DNA from: Tetragonia tetragonoides
Taxonomy: Eukaryota > Streptophyta > Magnoliopsida > Caryophyllales > Aizoaceae
Length of the DNA stretch: 64,000 nt
NCBI GenBank assembly: GCA_038025085.1
Contig: CM076153.1
Coordinates: forward strand, 3,410,001-3,474,000
Direction of reading: 5' to 3'
In this document: in pieces, positions 10,116 to 21,995 of the stretch
Layout: each line of letters starts with the position of its first letter
Position numbering within the stretch: the first letter of the stretch is position 1
Translations under genes and position numbers: made by a program
Notes under the pieces: model-generated
Told to the model about the DNA's origin: nothing
Database searches by the model: none
What the model saw: the letters and a program-made list of their open reading frames with translations, nothing else

Positions 10116-12226
10116 GTACGTCCCTAAAAAAAACACCCATTAATATTTACTCGAGCAAGCCAAAAATGTTACATTATTTTGTTGCCTAAAGTAGCATACT
10201 CTTACTGCTAATTACAGCTTATCATTACAGGTTTCTTACCATATTTGTGCATGTATATATGTGTATATCCTTTTCTTTTTTTTTTTTGGTGGGAGGTGGG
10301 GTTGTTTCAAGGAGGCATACACATGTCTTTAGATGAGTTTTCAAATTCAGGAAGCATAGGTTGTTTGGTTGGTTTTAGAATTACGTTTTTCCGTATGTAA
10401 AACTGGGTTCGGATATCTTTATCAAATTTCAACATTTGAGCTCATTAAAAAGAGTGTTTATAACATTAGGGAATTTTAAACTAAAATCAATAAAAATGTG
10501 CAGAGTAACCCCCTAAGTTATAAACCTCGACTTTCACACTTACAAAAAAAAAACCTAAATTACCACAGTCTATACTCGTGTATATCATGCTTTTATTTAC
10601 TGTGTTTCTGTGAGAATTTTTTTGTTTTTTTTAAAAGATGATTTTAAAAATTGGGGTCTTGGATGGAATCCCAATCCTGAACATGTTGGTCCACCACTGC
10701 CATATATATGTCTTAGCTTTGTATCATAGCTCGTGGGATTTATGTATACAACAATTATAATCTTTTGAAGTTTACTTCAATTTGAGTGTACACAGTACAC
10801 AGTACAGTACAGGTATGTTTGGCACAAAAGCCACAAAGGTCTGTATTATTTTGTCAAATTGTCAGCATATATGGCAAGGAAGAAAGTTCGAAAATGATTT
10901 CTTGACAAATTCGATCAAGAAACGGCTAAACTGACCTGATACTGGAAACAAATTAAAAACGTAGGATAAGTCGAATTTTTAAGATTTTGAATATAAAGTC
11001 GTTGGTATGATAAATAAAAATTGAAGGGTTTTTGTAGGGTTGCATTTTATGAGATGGAGATGACAATAATTGGATGTTACTCTCGGTTGTTTTTATGCAT
11101 GCAGAGTTCCCTCAACGTTACAGAAACAATGAAGGAACACGTGACGTAACTGTGTCTTTTACTTTCCTTAGGCCTCTAGAGGAAAAAACAACAGTTTAAA
11201 AGAGGAGAAAGGAAAGAGGAGCGAAGGAACATAGGGAGAAAAGATAAAATTGCGCGGTTGGATAAGAAAATTTCTTCAACATTATTATAGCAAGATCAAA
11301 TTTGTAGAATGAAAGGATTTGGGATAAGGTGGAAATGATTTTCGTGAAAGATGAGTAAGTACTATTTAGAAATATATGGGTCACTTTTTAGGAGCAGCGA
11401 CCCATTGTTTTGGTAAAAAATGATCGTCGTCTCACTGAAAGTTACGGTATGTAAAACTGTCTTATACAAGATTTTGCGACGAAGGATAAGATTGTTGATA
11501 TCGGGTTTGAAACTTTTTTTGATATTTTCTCCATAAAATCTTGACATCAAATATTTGAAAAGTATATTTCTTAAATTTTGTGAAGTACTCTACTTCAAAT
11601 TCAAATTTTGAAATACATATATGGTCTTAATAGACTCATGGTTGCCTATTAATAAAACGGGCTTTGTATGTAGCTCAAAGTGACAAACAATAACCATACT
11701 ATGCCACCCCAGACCCCAGGGACCAGGGTATACATGTTTTGTTTGTGTCTTTATTATGACAAGGCAATTGTCTTCGAAAATCAGTTTTTGACTCTTGTTC
11801 ATTTCTGTGCAATTCTTATGTACTCTTGTTTCTTCCACAATTCACATCTTTGATGAGGCCATTTTCACCGTAGTAGTCAACTAAATCATTAATATTCCTA
11901 ATTTGCTTCTGAAGAGAATTTACCTATTTGATTTTCTTGTAAACATTTTCTCCTAATCAAACCGAGCCTTATTTACCACGTTTTTTCTTTTCTTGATACC
12001 ATATTTGTTTCCTGATAACAGACTCTAGACTGATGCATTTGCTTTGATTTGATCCTTAAATTTTGTCCTACATTACTTGTAAAATAATGCATGATCTTTT
12101 GAAATTTCCACATTCAATAGTAGTATCTATTTTCATCAATTAAGTTGTTATAGTAAAGTGTCCTTTTTTTGCTGTATACTAATTAACACTTGTGACAGGG
12201 CTAATTCATACTTGATCTCATTGCAG
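10116..12226 (+). other. CNGC4 intron 1
   Basis: Bounded by CCCAG|GTACGT and ATTGCAG|ATAG. At about 11378-11472 it carries a segment related to the TIR element at 25880-26028 (see there). The rest shows no gene. Confidence 0.7.
11378..11472. mobile_element. MITE-like fragment related to 25880-26028
   Basis: GGGTCACTTTTTAG...TCGTCTCACTGAAAGTTACGG...ACTGTCTTATACAAG matches the reverse complement of part of the element in VAP4 intron 1. One terminal part is present; the other end appears lost. Confidence 0.5.
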
Positions 12227-12488
12227 ATAGTGTTATGGGTGATAATTCCATTTGTGCTAAGAAGAGGGCTAACAAATGAAGTGATGATAGTATTCTTGTT
12301 GATGTTTCTGTTCCAGTACCTCCCAAAGATCTACCATTCTGTCTGCCTCTTACGCCGCATGCAGAAATTTTCTGGCTATGTATTTGGTACTGTTTGGTGG
12401 GGATTCGCCCTCAACATGATCGCCTACTTTGTTGCATCACATGTAAGATCGATTTCTCCCTCGGGATGAAGAGCCAGTAAATAGTATA

Positions 12489-12565
12489 GTACTCCCTCCG
12501 TTTCATTAAGTTGCTCTAATGTTTTTCGGCTAACATTGCATATTTGCATTGCTCTAATGATTATA
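12489..12565 (+). mobile_element. Stowaway-like MITE end next to CNGC4 exon 3
   Basis: TA followed by CTCCCTCCGTTTCATTAAG is the classic Stowaway terminal sequence. No matching right end is present before exon 3 (12571). TTGCTCTAATG occurs twice inside the fragment. It lies where the branch point and pyrimidine tract of the intron should be. Confidence 0.55.
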
Positions 12566-15414
12566 AACAGGCAGCAGGGGCATGTTGGTATTTGCTTGGA
12601 ATCCAGAGGGCAACAAAGTGTTTGAGAGAGCAATGCAGGGGAATGCCGGGTTGTAGCTCAAATTTACTAGCCTCACAAGAACCAATCTACTATGGTACAA
12701 GAAGTATGATCAATGATCATTACCGGCTTCTCTGGGCATCTAATAGATCAGCAAGACCCAATTGCTTGAAGAGTTATGAAAACTATGAATATGGAGCTTA
12801 CAAATGGGTCATTTACCTTGTTACCAACAATAGCCGCCTTGAGAAAATACTTATGCCCATTTTTTGGGGGCTTATGACAATGAGGTAAATACATTCAGCA
12901 TATTTTGGCATCCTTTAGTCTCTATTGGACCCATCTATCTATTGCTGATCAAGCTCAAATAACTATCCTGAGATTTACGCTGACAATTTGTGCTGTTCAG
13001 ATTTTGTCACTTATTTTTATTAAACGAATTTGAGATTGTTCATATCATTAGTTTGTTCCTACAGATGTTTACTATGCCTATAAAGACTAAAGTATCAATA
13101 TAAATGTATAGATTAGAATGTGTTCAGAAGGATGCATGTGAAATTAAATCCTAAATTTCTTAATCATACACTAATAATCTGTATAACTGAATCTGGTCCA
13201 ACATATATTTGAACCTTCCAATCATGAGGACAACATTGCTGAATGTGATGTAAACATTTTCAAAGTATGTTCGATTGGAGACGGATTGGAAAACAACATA
13301 TTGTATGACAATATACATATGGTCCTTTCCGTGACTATTGACTAGACTCTGAATTTCATTTTCATACCAGTACGTTGCCAGTTCCAGAACCAGTGAATTG
13401 ATTTCAACGGTTTATATTGTTTTACTCTTTACAACCTATATATTATCTTTGTAAAGTATATCTGTGTCCTGATCATTCTTAGCCTTAATTTTTTGGTGGA
13501 TTTTTATTTTTTATTTTTTGGGTTTTTTCCCCAGTACATTTGGGAACTTGGAAAGCACAGCAGAATGGCTAGAATCATTGTTTGTAATCATTGTCTTAAC
13601 CAGTGGGCTGCTTCTTGTCACTATGTTGATTGGTAATATCAAGGTAAACTTTTGTCCTGTAAAAATTACACTAATTTAGTTAGGTGTCCTTTCTAATGCT
13701 TATTTACCAAATTCATTATATTTGGTTTAAACCAAAAATTGCAGGTGTTCCTGCATGCAACATCAAAGAAGCAAGCAATGCAGCTGAGAATGAGGAGCAT
13801 AGAGTGGTGGATGCGCAAGAGAAAACTGCCTCCCATGCTGAAGCAAAGGGTTCGAAACTATGAATGGCAACGGTGGGCAGCAATGCGAGGGGTGGATGAA
13901 TGTGAGATGATCAGAAATCTTCCAGAAGGTCTTAGGAGGGATATCAAGTACCACCTGTGTTTAGATTTGGTGAAGCAGGTCAGAACATATACTAAACTCA
14001 GCTTAACTAATTCTCAATTCTATCAATTAGGCTCAGTTTTCCTGTTACTAACAGTTTAAGAAATTGGATTTTCACTAGACTTGTGTCCTTTGATGCCATA
14101 ATTAAGTGAGTTTGGTCTAACTAATTGAATCAGATTCTATCTTAAGCTGATCACATATTACACTAATATCATTTTCTTTGACTAGGTGCCGTTGTTCCAG
14201 CATATGGATGATCTAATACTAGAGAACATATGTGACCGTGTCAAATCTCTGGTCTTCACAAAGGGAGAGACGGTAACTGTTACTCTAGTCTGACATTTTC
14301 CTTAGAAACAGAGAAAAAATTTCCTGGATCTACAATTACAACGATTTATTTACTACTTCTTTTTCTAATTTTCATTGCTCTTTTTTAATTAGATCACTAG
14401 AGAGGGAGATCCAGTTCTGAGAATGCTATTTGTGGTAAGAGGCCACCTTCAAAGCAGCCAAGAGCTCAGAGATGGAGTCAAAAGCTGCTGTATGTTAGGC
14501 CCCGGAAACTTCAGTGGAGATGAGCTATTATCATGGTGCCTAAGGAGACCGTTTATTGAACGTTTACCACCCTCATCCTCGACCTTAGTCACCCTCGAAA
14601 CCACAGAGGCATTTGGGCTAGAAGCTGAAGATGTCAAGTATGTGACACAGCATTTTCGCTACACTTTTGTGAATGAAAAGGTCAGGAGAAGCGCGAGGTA
14701 TTATTCTCCTGGGTGGAGGACTTGGGCTGCTGTCGCCATTCAGTTGGCTTGGCGAAGGTATAAGCATCGGTTGACACTCACTTCACTCTCGTTTATCCGT
14801 CCTAGAAGACCTTTGTCTCGGAGCTCTTCACTTGGAGAGGATAGGCTGAGGCTTTATACCGCCCTTTTGACATCTCCAAAGCCAAATCATGATGATCTAG
14901 ACTTCTAATTGGGTCTAGAATACTATGTTGTGTGTATATCTTAGTCTTCAACAGTTGGTGGAAGATTTTACTGTATTCAGCTGAATGTAAGTATCCATAA
15001 ATATATATTGCCGAGTTAGTATAAAGTTTGCATTCTAATAAGGGTTATCATGATTGTTGTGTTAATCTGCAGAGAACACCCAATGTCAATAATTCTTCTC
15101 TTCCAGAATTCATGATAAGCAATTGCTGTAAAAAAAAAAAAAAACTTCCATAATTTACTCAGTGAATCAATCTTCTAAAAATTTCTGTTTTATATCTTGG
15201 AACGAGTCACGCAATTAAAGAAATTCAATACATCAGTTCTAACTCGAGAGTTTATGATCTCAAACGACACCTATTGACCTATATGCAAAACACAGACAGT
15301 TACAGGATTCAACATACAGAAAGCTTGTTACATTTCTAAACAGCCTATATTCTCTGACATGCTAGAACAAATGGAAAGGAAAAAAAAGAAGTTGTAGATA
15401 CAAAGATTGAAGCT

Positions 15415-15827
15415 TTAAGCTTTTACAGCATCAAAGGATGACAATTGAGTAGTCTCAGCCTCAGGGCCTGCTGAACCCTTGAAAAGCAAAAAAGCGAGGC
15501 TGCCTACACAAAAATAGATGAAACAGCCATGGCAGTGGGTCACAAATGAACCAAAATCAGTCCCTACTATGCATTGCCACCCTCCTCCGTACACACTATC
15601 AAATTCCTGTATGTAACAACAGTAGTTAGTACTATTGTCTGAATGAATGAAACTCAAATCATGTACTAATATAATGTAAAAGTTTTTACCTTTTTAATAA
15701 AACGAGCGATCTCAGTAGCTTCAGTGACATCAAAGAAATCAAGGGCTTTTGCAGCTAGATTAAGAGCTTCTTGCTGCATGTTTTGAAGCATATCGGTCTC
15801 ACCGACAATCGCCTTCCCTTCTAGCAT
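15415..15827 (-). CDS. LC8-type dynein light chain
   Basis: Two exons on the minus strand: 15690-15827 and 15415-15606, joined at a GT/AG intron of 83 bp. The product is about 109 residues: MLEGKAIVGETDM start, QQEALNLAAKALDFFDVTEATEIARFIKK, then EFDSVYGGGWQCIVG, FGSFVTHCHGCFIYF and LAFLLFKG. This is the dynein light chain/LC8 fold, a small dimeric hub protein that binds short linear motifs. Higher plants lack dynein heavy chains, so it acts as a dimerisation hub. A further ATG at 15848 would add MLNIEVT; I chose 15827 because the family usually starts MLEGKA. The C-terminal tail after LFKG (about 18 residues) is longer than the canonical LC8. Confidence 0.9.
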
Positions 15828-15956
15828 GGTCACCTCAATATTGAGCACTACCTAAGCCTTTTGGATCAAGTAGTTAGCAAAGTAAAGCAAACTCTTGTGA
15901 TGACCTAAAAGGTTGAGGATAACTTTTGCAAGTTTTGGGTGATGAAAAAAAGAGGG

Positions 15957-15968
15957 GATTATATAAAG
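15957..15968 (-). promoter_or_regulatory. Probable TATA box of the LC8 gene
   Basis: On the minus strand the sequence reads ACTTTATATAATCC, about 130 bp before the ATG at 15827. Confidence 0.4.
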
Positions 15969-15969
15969 T

Positions 15970-17069
15970 TAAGTGGTTCAATCAAGTAGGGTCTATTGAT
16001 CCCATTTCTTTGTGGTCATTAAGCTGACAATGTATTTACTTGGTTTGTAGAGACAAAACTTGCAGGGTCCCTTATGAATTCAAAAGGCTTAGGACTTTTT
16101 GAGTTTTGCCTCTATTTTGTGACAAAATGCAATGCATTCTGCAATCATGATCGTCAGTGTATGAGCAAGAATTTACTGGTCCCCAGTTTATCAATGGTGT
16201 ATGGTTTGATTAAGGCTATTACTCAATCGGATTCTGCCATGTGTCGGTCTTCGCTAGAAGTTTTTGAGACTTTTGTAACGTGCCTTTGTTTTCCATGTAA
16301 CTGGGAGAAAGATACCTATATGCACTGTTCAGAATATTCAAGATCATCTTATGGCAGGGGATTATCCAAATATCCTTTAATATTCAAAAGACCAGGACCT
16401 TTAGAAATGAGTAGTAGTAATTTTGTACTTTACATGGAATACAGACTAGAGTATTTGGTGTTCGGACTAGATTGCTTCTGGTCTTCTTTCTAGTGGTTGA
16501 TAGGTAGCTGTACTGTACAGTGTACACCATCCCACATTATTGTCTGGTTTTGCATTTTGCTAGGAAATGTGTCAATATTTGCTAATGCAACAAGTTTCAT
16601 GTAAGTTGTAACACTGCCTTGGGCATAATTGCCTTAGCTAAATAGTAAACATGACATGACTAATATGGGTTTGATACACATGTCGAGTGGCATCATGTGC
16701 ATATGTCGACACAGGACATGGTTCATATTTGAGGTTTTCTTAGTATCGGAAAGATAACCATTGTTTGACACTCACTGATAAAATTTCTCAAATATAAGAT
16801 TCCGTATCTTCAACAATAGAAATTTCAATGTTGGCATTTCAAATGTGCTCCTCTCCATATATTGTTTTTCTCAAATAAAAAGGTCTAGAAGGTGGATTTG
16901 ATTACTGCTATGCCGGCCTAGCCATTGTTGAGGCAAAGTGATAGACATATATGAGCAAGTCAAGAAATGATATTTAAAACTAAACCATTGACATTTGACA
17001 ATGTTTCAGGGCAAAATGGAAATAGTGGCCAACATGTCTCAGGGACAAACAAGAGATAAAAGGGACAAT
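15970..17069. other. Intergenic, no supported gene
   Basis: A 139-aa frame at 16074-16493 has no recognisable family pattern and is not accepted. Otherwise AT-rich sequence with nothing identified. Confidence 0.5.
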
Positions 17070-17153
17070 TGTCAGAAGTGGGATTTGAACCCACGCCCTC
17101 GATAGAGGACCAGAACTTGAGTCTGGCGCCTTAGACCACTCGGCCATCCTGAC
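17070..17153 (-). tRNA. tRNA-Leu(CAA), copy 1
   Basis: The minus strand reads GTCAGGATGGCCGAGTGG (acceptor and D arm), the anticodon stem CCAGA with loop CTCAAGT (anticodon CAA), a long class II variable arm, T arm GGTTCAAATCC and acceptor TTCTGAC with discriminator A. 84 nt, no intron. Box A and box B are both intact. Confidence 0.95.
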
Positions 17154-17235
17154 TGTTTGTTAACCGTTTCCAAAATTGAGCTTAAATAAGTTTTAAAAAA
17201 AATTAAAGTTAGTGGAAAAAATAAAAGAAAAAATA

Positions 17236-17319
17236 TGTCAGAAGTGGGATTTGAACCCACGCCCTCGTTAGAGGACCAGAACTTGAGTCTGGCGCCTTAG
17301 ACCACTCGGCCATCCTGAC
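17236..17319 (-). tRNA. tRNA-Leu(CAA), copy 2
   Basis: Nearly identical to the tRNA at 17070-17153; one base differs in the variable arm (CTCGTTAGAGG versus CTCGATAGAGG on the plus strand). The two copies start 166 bp apart, a local tandem duplication, and both look functional. Confidence 0.95.
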
Positions 17320-17501
17320 AGCTATGGAATTTTGAGCAGAATATAGTATAAATCAAATATAATGCAAAATGTAAAGCACCTATAAATAAACAAGAACAAA
17401 GTAAAGCTAAGCAGTAAACTATGATGCAGTATTTGCACCAGAACTCCACAGGTGGAAGCAAACGCGTTTGTCTCTCTCTCTCATCCCCCCGAAAAATTTA
17501 A

Positions 17502-17657
17502 GTGTTACGGTAACAAATTACAATATTGCTGATTTGATGTTACCCAACTAATAAAATAATTTTAAACTATTTTTCTTCTTTTTTCTTTGTCCAAATAATT
17601 CAAAACCACCCCCTTATTTTAGGGGATTGTGAGAGGGTGCATCCCCCCATGTAACAC
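17502..17657. mobile_element. MITE-like repeat with GTGTTAC/GTAACAC ends
   Basis: The ends GTGTTAC and GTAACAC are inverted repeats. The inside (GATGTTACCCAACTAATAAAATAATTTT..., CCAAATAATTCAAAACCACCCC) matches a second copy near 21838-21995. Confidence 0.55.
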
Positions 17658-17738
17658 TGACATGTAACCCAATACTTCCAATCTTGACAACAAACGTGTC
17701 ACCGACATAGTCCAGTCGGCAACAAATCCCACCCAACT

Positions 17739-17777
<39 letters not shown>

Positions 17778-18172
17778 GGAAAAGTACCCCAAACCAAACT
17801 AACAGAAATTTAAAAAAATTCTAGAACAGAGCATTGACAGTTACAAAGAACCATCATCTCTGATCTCTGAGCTGTTAACTTGTGACTCTTTCCTTTCCAT
17901 CTTCTCAAAACTCTTCTCTTTTGTACTAAATAAAAGAAAAGAAAGAAAGATTCTTTAATTTTTCCCATTTGATCAAAATTCCATTATTATTCTTACATTG
18001 CATCTTTTTCCCCTCCTTTCTATCTCCACCATCCAATTTCCTCCCGAAAGAAAGAGGAAAAAAAAAACCCACAATCAAAAACCATCCCACCATTTTCTCC
18101 CTCATCAAAAGATCCAATCTTTAATCTCTTTCCCCACTTCTTTTCTCTCTCCTCTCCGTCTTTTTCTCCGTG
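17658..18172. other. Upstream region of the DUF1223 gene
   Basis: Contains an A run of about 35 bp at 17740-17774 and then a pyrimidine-rich stretch up to the start codon, probably promoter and 5' UTR. No TATA box stands out. Confidence 0.5.
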
Positions 18173-20476
18173 ATGCCTCCCCACCTCCTCTCGTGCTTTC
18201 GAAAGGGTTCATCGAAAACCAACGGCAGTGGTGGTAATAGCGGCAACCACCGCAACGCCGCCGTGTCAGCGGCGGATGAGGCGGCGGAGGAGCAACGGAG
18301 GGGAGCCAACGGCGTCGTTTTGGTGGAGCTGTTCTCATCTCAAGGATGCAAAACGTCACCTGAGGCAGAGCTATTAATGTCAAGATTGGGCCGTGGGGAT
18401 TTTAATTTGGATCAGCAAGTGATTGTGTTGGGCTTTCATGTGGATTATTGGGATTATATGGGCTGGAAAGACCCATTTGGGTCTAGCCAATGGACCGTTA
18501 GACAAAAGGCCTATGTTGAGGCACTTAGGCTTGATACTATGTTTACACCTCAGGTTGTGGTCCAAGGTAGGGCCCAATGTGTTGGAACTGAAGAAGAGAA
18601 TGTTTTGTCTAATATTGCATCTGCGCCTAGATTTCCCTCACCTTCATTTCAGGTTTGTCACATTCAATCTTGAATTCTTGATGGTTATACATGATTACCT
18701 ATATGCACATTGGATCTGAGTTCTGATCGTTGTTGGTGTTTTCTGTTTCTATTTTAAATTGTGGGTCTTTTGGAAACAACCTCTCTACTAGGCGACTAGT
18801 ACGGGGTAAGGTTGCGTACATCTGGACCTCCCCAGACCCCCGCCCTGGATGTCAGCTTGTTATTGTTGTTGTTGTTGTTGTTGTTGTTCTTAGAAGAAAG
18901 AAAATGGTTAATGTCAGCTTGTTGTTTTAAGGCCATAGGCTATAGTTTATAAACATTCTGGCATTTGATGATGTGTAGTAGCTAGAAAGTGGATTTCCTC
19001 TTTTTGTGGGAGTAGAAGGATAATAGCTAAAAAAACAAGAGGTTATGGTCAAACTTATGATTGATTCTAAAAAATGTAGACATGTAGTACAGTACTAGCT
19101 AGTAATTGATGGTTACAGAACTGGATGTTTATTTTGATTAAATGAATGTTTTGAACTGTTTACAGAATACTGATCTCTATGAATATGTGCATCACAATTT
19201 TTATGCGAAATTTCGGACAAATACAATGCCTAAATGTGTTCTCATTTCGAATACTTGAAGCAACATCCAAATGAAAGAGATAGCCATGCTACATTTCAAC
19301 GAATTAGGCTTATTGTTGGTAGGTACTTCCTCCGTCTCAAAAAAAACCTGAACCTTTGTTTTTTGAAGGTCAAACTTAACAAACTTTGACCATTAATTTA
19401 TGAAAATATATAAAGAGTCACATTATGAAAATACTTTTGTTAGATTCATTTTTAAAAGTACTTTCAAAAAATCGTATTGTTATAACTTTTATATTCATAT
19501 AATTGTAGTTATTTACGGTCAAAGTGGTGTCTTGGAGACCGTGAAAAAACAAAGGTTGGGGTTTTTTTGAGACGGAGGGAGTAATAGTTTGATAATGGAC
19601 AAAAAATGAACAGAATCTAGCTCCAGCATTATCTTAATCAAGATCATTAGTTGCCTGGTTAATTTTTGGATCTCTGTAAAGAAGCCTGATTAGTTTAGCT
19701 GTCAATTAAAGGTTGTTTATCCCCTGAGCCTTAGCTTGAAGGAAAAGATTGGAAGCAGACTCGGCTTTGGTTTGTTGAGCTGTAACTCTTACCTTATCAA
19801 ATAGTGTTGAATTAAGTAAGATATCCTCCTTTCATCTGCTTTCTGTAATGGATGCTATGACTTGGGACCTAACAACTATTCAACCGAAGTCGATAGCACA
19901 ACAGTAGGGTATTAGCAAGGGGAAATGTCAAGTTCTTGTCATTCATACAACATAACGATTTCGAGAGGCTAGAAATCTTGTGATTGATACTTGTCATATT
20001 TAAGTCTTTACTACTTGTGTTATCAGTATATCTGAAATCTTCTGTCAAATAGATCAAAATTTATCTAAAATCAAAATTGAGGATGTTAATTTTTTTTTTC
20101 CTTGTTTTCTGAGCAGGCCAACTTCCAAAAGGCGGAACCAAATACCTTGCAAGTCTCCTTGACAGGAGCATTAAGGATGAAGATAGACCACCAGGGTGCT
20201 AACATCATGGTGGCATTGTATGAGAACAGTTTGGTGACCGACTGTCCCAAGGGAGAGAACAAAGGGCGGGTCCTCTCAAGCGACTTTGTGGTCAGGAGGC
20301 TTGAGAAACTCTGCTCCATTAAGGACCACTCCGCTAAGAAGACCATCTCAGGCACCGTCAACTTCCCTCTTTGGGACGGCTTCAATAGCGCCAAGAGTGG
20401 CTTGGCTATCTTTGTTCAGAACAGCTCTCACCAGATTTTTGGCTCTCAGAAACTCGACCTCCCAGACAATCTGTAA
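18173..20476 (+). CDS. DUF1223 family thioredoxin-like protein
   Basis: Two exons, 18173-18652 and 20117-20476, joined CAG|GTTTGT to GAGCAG|GCC in phase 0, giving about 279 residues. The N-terminus is Ser/Gly/Asn/Ala-rich and divergent. The conserved core begins at VVLVELFSSQGCKTSPEAE, followed by VIVLGFHVDYWDYMGWKDPF, SSQWTVRQKAYVEAL, FTPQVVVQGR and, in exon 2, VSLTGALRMK, GRVLSSDFVVRRLEKLC and FVQNSSHQIFGSQ. These are hallmarks of DUF1223, a bacterial-type thioredoxin-fold family retained in plants. Only one Cys of a CxxC-like site is present (GCKTSP), so simple disulfide reductase activity is doubtful. The biochemical role is not known to me. Confidence 0.92.
18768..18890 (+). mobile_element. 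Au-like SINE in the DUF1223 intron
   Basis: GGGTCTTTTGGAAACAACC, then ACGGGGTAAGGTTGCGTACA, TCTGGACCTCCCCAGACCCC and a GTT-repeat tail. Same family as the copies at 53062-53190 and 62908-63011. 5'-truncated; I could not find a clear target duplication. Confidence 0.8.
19324..19583. mobile_element. Stowaway-like MITE in the DUF1223 intron
   Basis: Terminal inverted repeats CTTCCTCCGTCTCAAAAAAA and TTTTTTTGAGACGGAGGGAG are flanked by TA (19324-19325 and 19582-19583), as expected for Tc1/mariner-type Stowaway MITEs. Inside, TTTTTTGAAGGTCAAA and ACGGTCAAAGTGGTG are shared with the copy at 55385-55641. Confidence 0.85.
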
Positions 20477-21287
20477 CCAAGTGAGAAAAGAATGGGAAAC
20501 GCATTCTTAGGAAATTATAATCAAATAGCTCGTGAGTTTGAATGAGATCAAAGTGTTTTTGGAGCTCAAGGATTTGACATATTATTCATGGTTCTTGGCC
20601 ATGCTGTTTGGCTTCTTTGTACAGAGATGTGTTAATTAGAGCAAAAAAAATTTATCCCTTTTGGTTTTGTGGAGTTTGAATCTAGGGTGAGGACTGAGGA
20701 TGGAGAGGGTTGGCATTTGATGATGTTGTGCTAAAACTCATTATTCAGGTTTTCATTTAATTTTTCGACTTCAGACACCTTACGTCGAAGATTGGCCACT
20801 CAAATTTCTCTTGCGTAACAGGACTATATGTACTGTTGATATTGAGCTATGTTCTTTGTGTTCAGCTGCTTGCAGCCTTTGAAATGTGGCCTAATTAAGA
20901 CGACCAGCATAACTGCATAAGCAACAGATATATGAGATATATAGTATGTATTTGTGTCAGGAGTATCACACTAGCTAGATTAGCTTGACACATAATCCAG
21001 GGAACTTACTTGTTCCTTTCAAGCAAGAGCAGAATGCTGAAGTATGTGGTTAATGACCTGACCCAAACACAACTTGGCTCGAGTTCGTTTATTCTGAAGA
21101 TCAATTTGGTGAACTAATGATAACGGTAGTAATTGAAAAAAGATGATAATAAAATGATGAACCTGAGAATCAAGATGACATAATTAACTGAAACAAAGTT
21201 GAGCACTGACTTAATTACACTTTTATGAGCTAACATTCTTATATACAAGCAAAAACTATACATAGTGATTAGCTAATAGGTAGCTAA
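20477..21287. other. Intergenic between DUF1223 gene and small-protein gene
   Basis: Presumed 3' UTRs of two converging genes. No repeat or gene recognised. Confidence 0.5.
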
Positions 21288-21572
21288 CTAAGAATTAGGA
21301 CCCCAGCAACTCAAGAAGACAACCATCCTTAAGGCTTCTCCTTCAGCACCTACAGTGTGTCTGATCATGTCTTTCTTTGGTGAACCATACAGGGACTCGG
21401 ACACGGACCCGGAACTGGTGCCAGTTGGTGCTGTTTGAACTCCCATACTAGCAGCCCAAGTCTGCTTATTTAGATCTGATAATTTGGTTTTTGAGACAAG
21501 ATTCTTCAATCCCATGGCAACTCCTCCTAGTGTGACTACAATGCAAGCCTTGTTAGTACTAAATAGCCTCAT
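21288..21572 (-). CDS. Divergent DUF3774-like small protein with CWGPN tail
   Basis: 94 residues, no intron. The N-terminus (FSTNKACIVVTLGGVAMGLKN) is laid out like the SRAWIVAASIGAVEALKD start of DUF3774 wound-induced peptides, and the C-terminus LRMVVFLSCWGPNS matches the LRKVMYLSCWGPN tail of the cluster at 32-39 kb. The centre is Ser/Gly/Thr-rich and not conserved. It lies about 8 kb from the nearest relative and on the same strand. I infer membership of the wound-induced family; the central divergence makes the function uncertain. Confidence 0.7.
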   Translation of the reverse strand: MRLFSTNKACIVVTLGGVAMGLKNLVSKTKLSDLNKQTWAASMGVQTAPTGTSSGSVSESLYGSPKKDMIRHTVGAEGEALRMVVFLSCWGPNS

Positions 21573-21662
21573 ATCCCACTCAGCAAGCTAACCTATTGCT
21601 TTCCTCTTGGAATATGACATATGCATATATGTGGATGAGATTATTGGGTGCACATTTATAGA

Positions 21663-21671
21663 CTTTATATA
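21663..21671 (-). promoter_or_regulatory. TATA box of the 21.3-kb small-protein gene
   Basis: Minus strand TATATAAAG, about 91 bp before the ATG. Confidence 0.6.
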
Positions 21672-21837
21672 CAGGAGGGAAAATAAACTTACAGCTATTT
21701 GTATGCCAAACTGAACGATCAATATGTCCACTAGGCTCGTGTCTATGAATCATGTCGGTAAGTTGATCAGTAAAAAAAATTGAAGGTTGTACTCAAGATT
21801 TATGCTCAAAACTCATATACATTAAACTCTATGAAAA

Positions 21838-21995
21838 GTGTTTCAGTAACAAACCAACTATTTGCTTATGTGGTGTTACTCAACCAATAGAATATTTTCT
21901 AACCAATTTTTTTCTTTTTTCTTTTTCCAAATACTCCAAAACCAACCCCTATTTTCAAGGGTGTATTAAAGGGTAACAAATCCAGGTGATGTTAC
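21838..21995. mobile_element. Second copy of the 17.5-kb MITE-like repeat
   Basis: GTGTTTCAGTAACAAACC...TTATGTGGTGTTACTCAACCA...CCAAATACTCCAAAACCAACCC...GGGTAACA aligns along its whole length with 17502-17657. The right end is less clear. Confidence 0.5.

Larger units (their letters stand above)
6443..14908 (+). pseudogene. CNGC4: CNGC4-type cyclic-nucleotide-gated channel, exon 1 interrupted by Copia
   Basis: Exons: 6443-6712 plus 9801-10115 (exon 1, split by a retroelement), 12227-12442, 12571-12884, 13535-13643, 13745-13978, 14186-14272, 14393-14908. Without the element the frame is open for about 686 codons, near the usual CNGC4 length. Visible landmarks are an acidic N-terminus, LDPRATWV, FLFQYLPKIYHSVCLLRRM, AAGACWYLLG, pore TFGNLEST, the C-linker with RQRWAAMRG-like sequence, the cyclic-nucleotide-binding fold (VRGHLQSSQELRDGV, GPGNFSGDELLSWCLRRP) and an IQ motif (AVAIQLAWRRYKHR). 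CNGC4 (DND2/HLM1) is a plasma-membrane Ca2+-permeable channel subunit acting with CNGC2 in immunity and Ca2+ signalling. The start ATG at 6443 (AAAATGGG) is in better context than 6425. As it stands, translation stops at a TAG in the LTR (6716-6718) after about 90 channel residues. Confidence 0.93.

Noticed and set aside
10116..12226. Second gene inside CNGC4 intron 1
   Set aside because: Only short frames without family pattern; the intron junctions are clean.
16074..16493. 139-aa plus-strand frame
   Set aside because: No domain, no splice partner and no family resemblance; likely chance.
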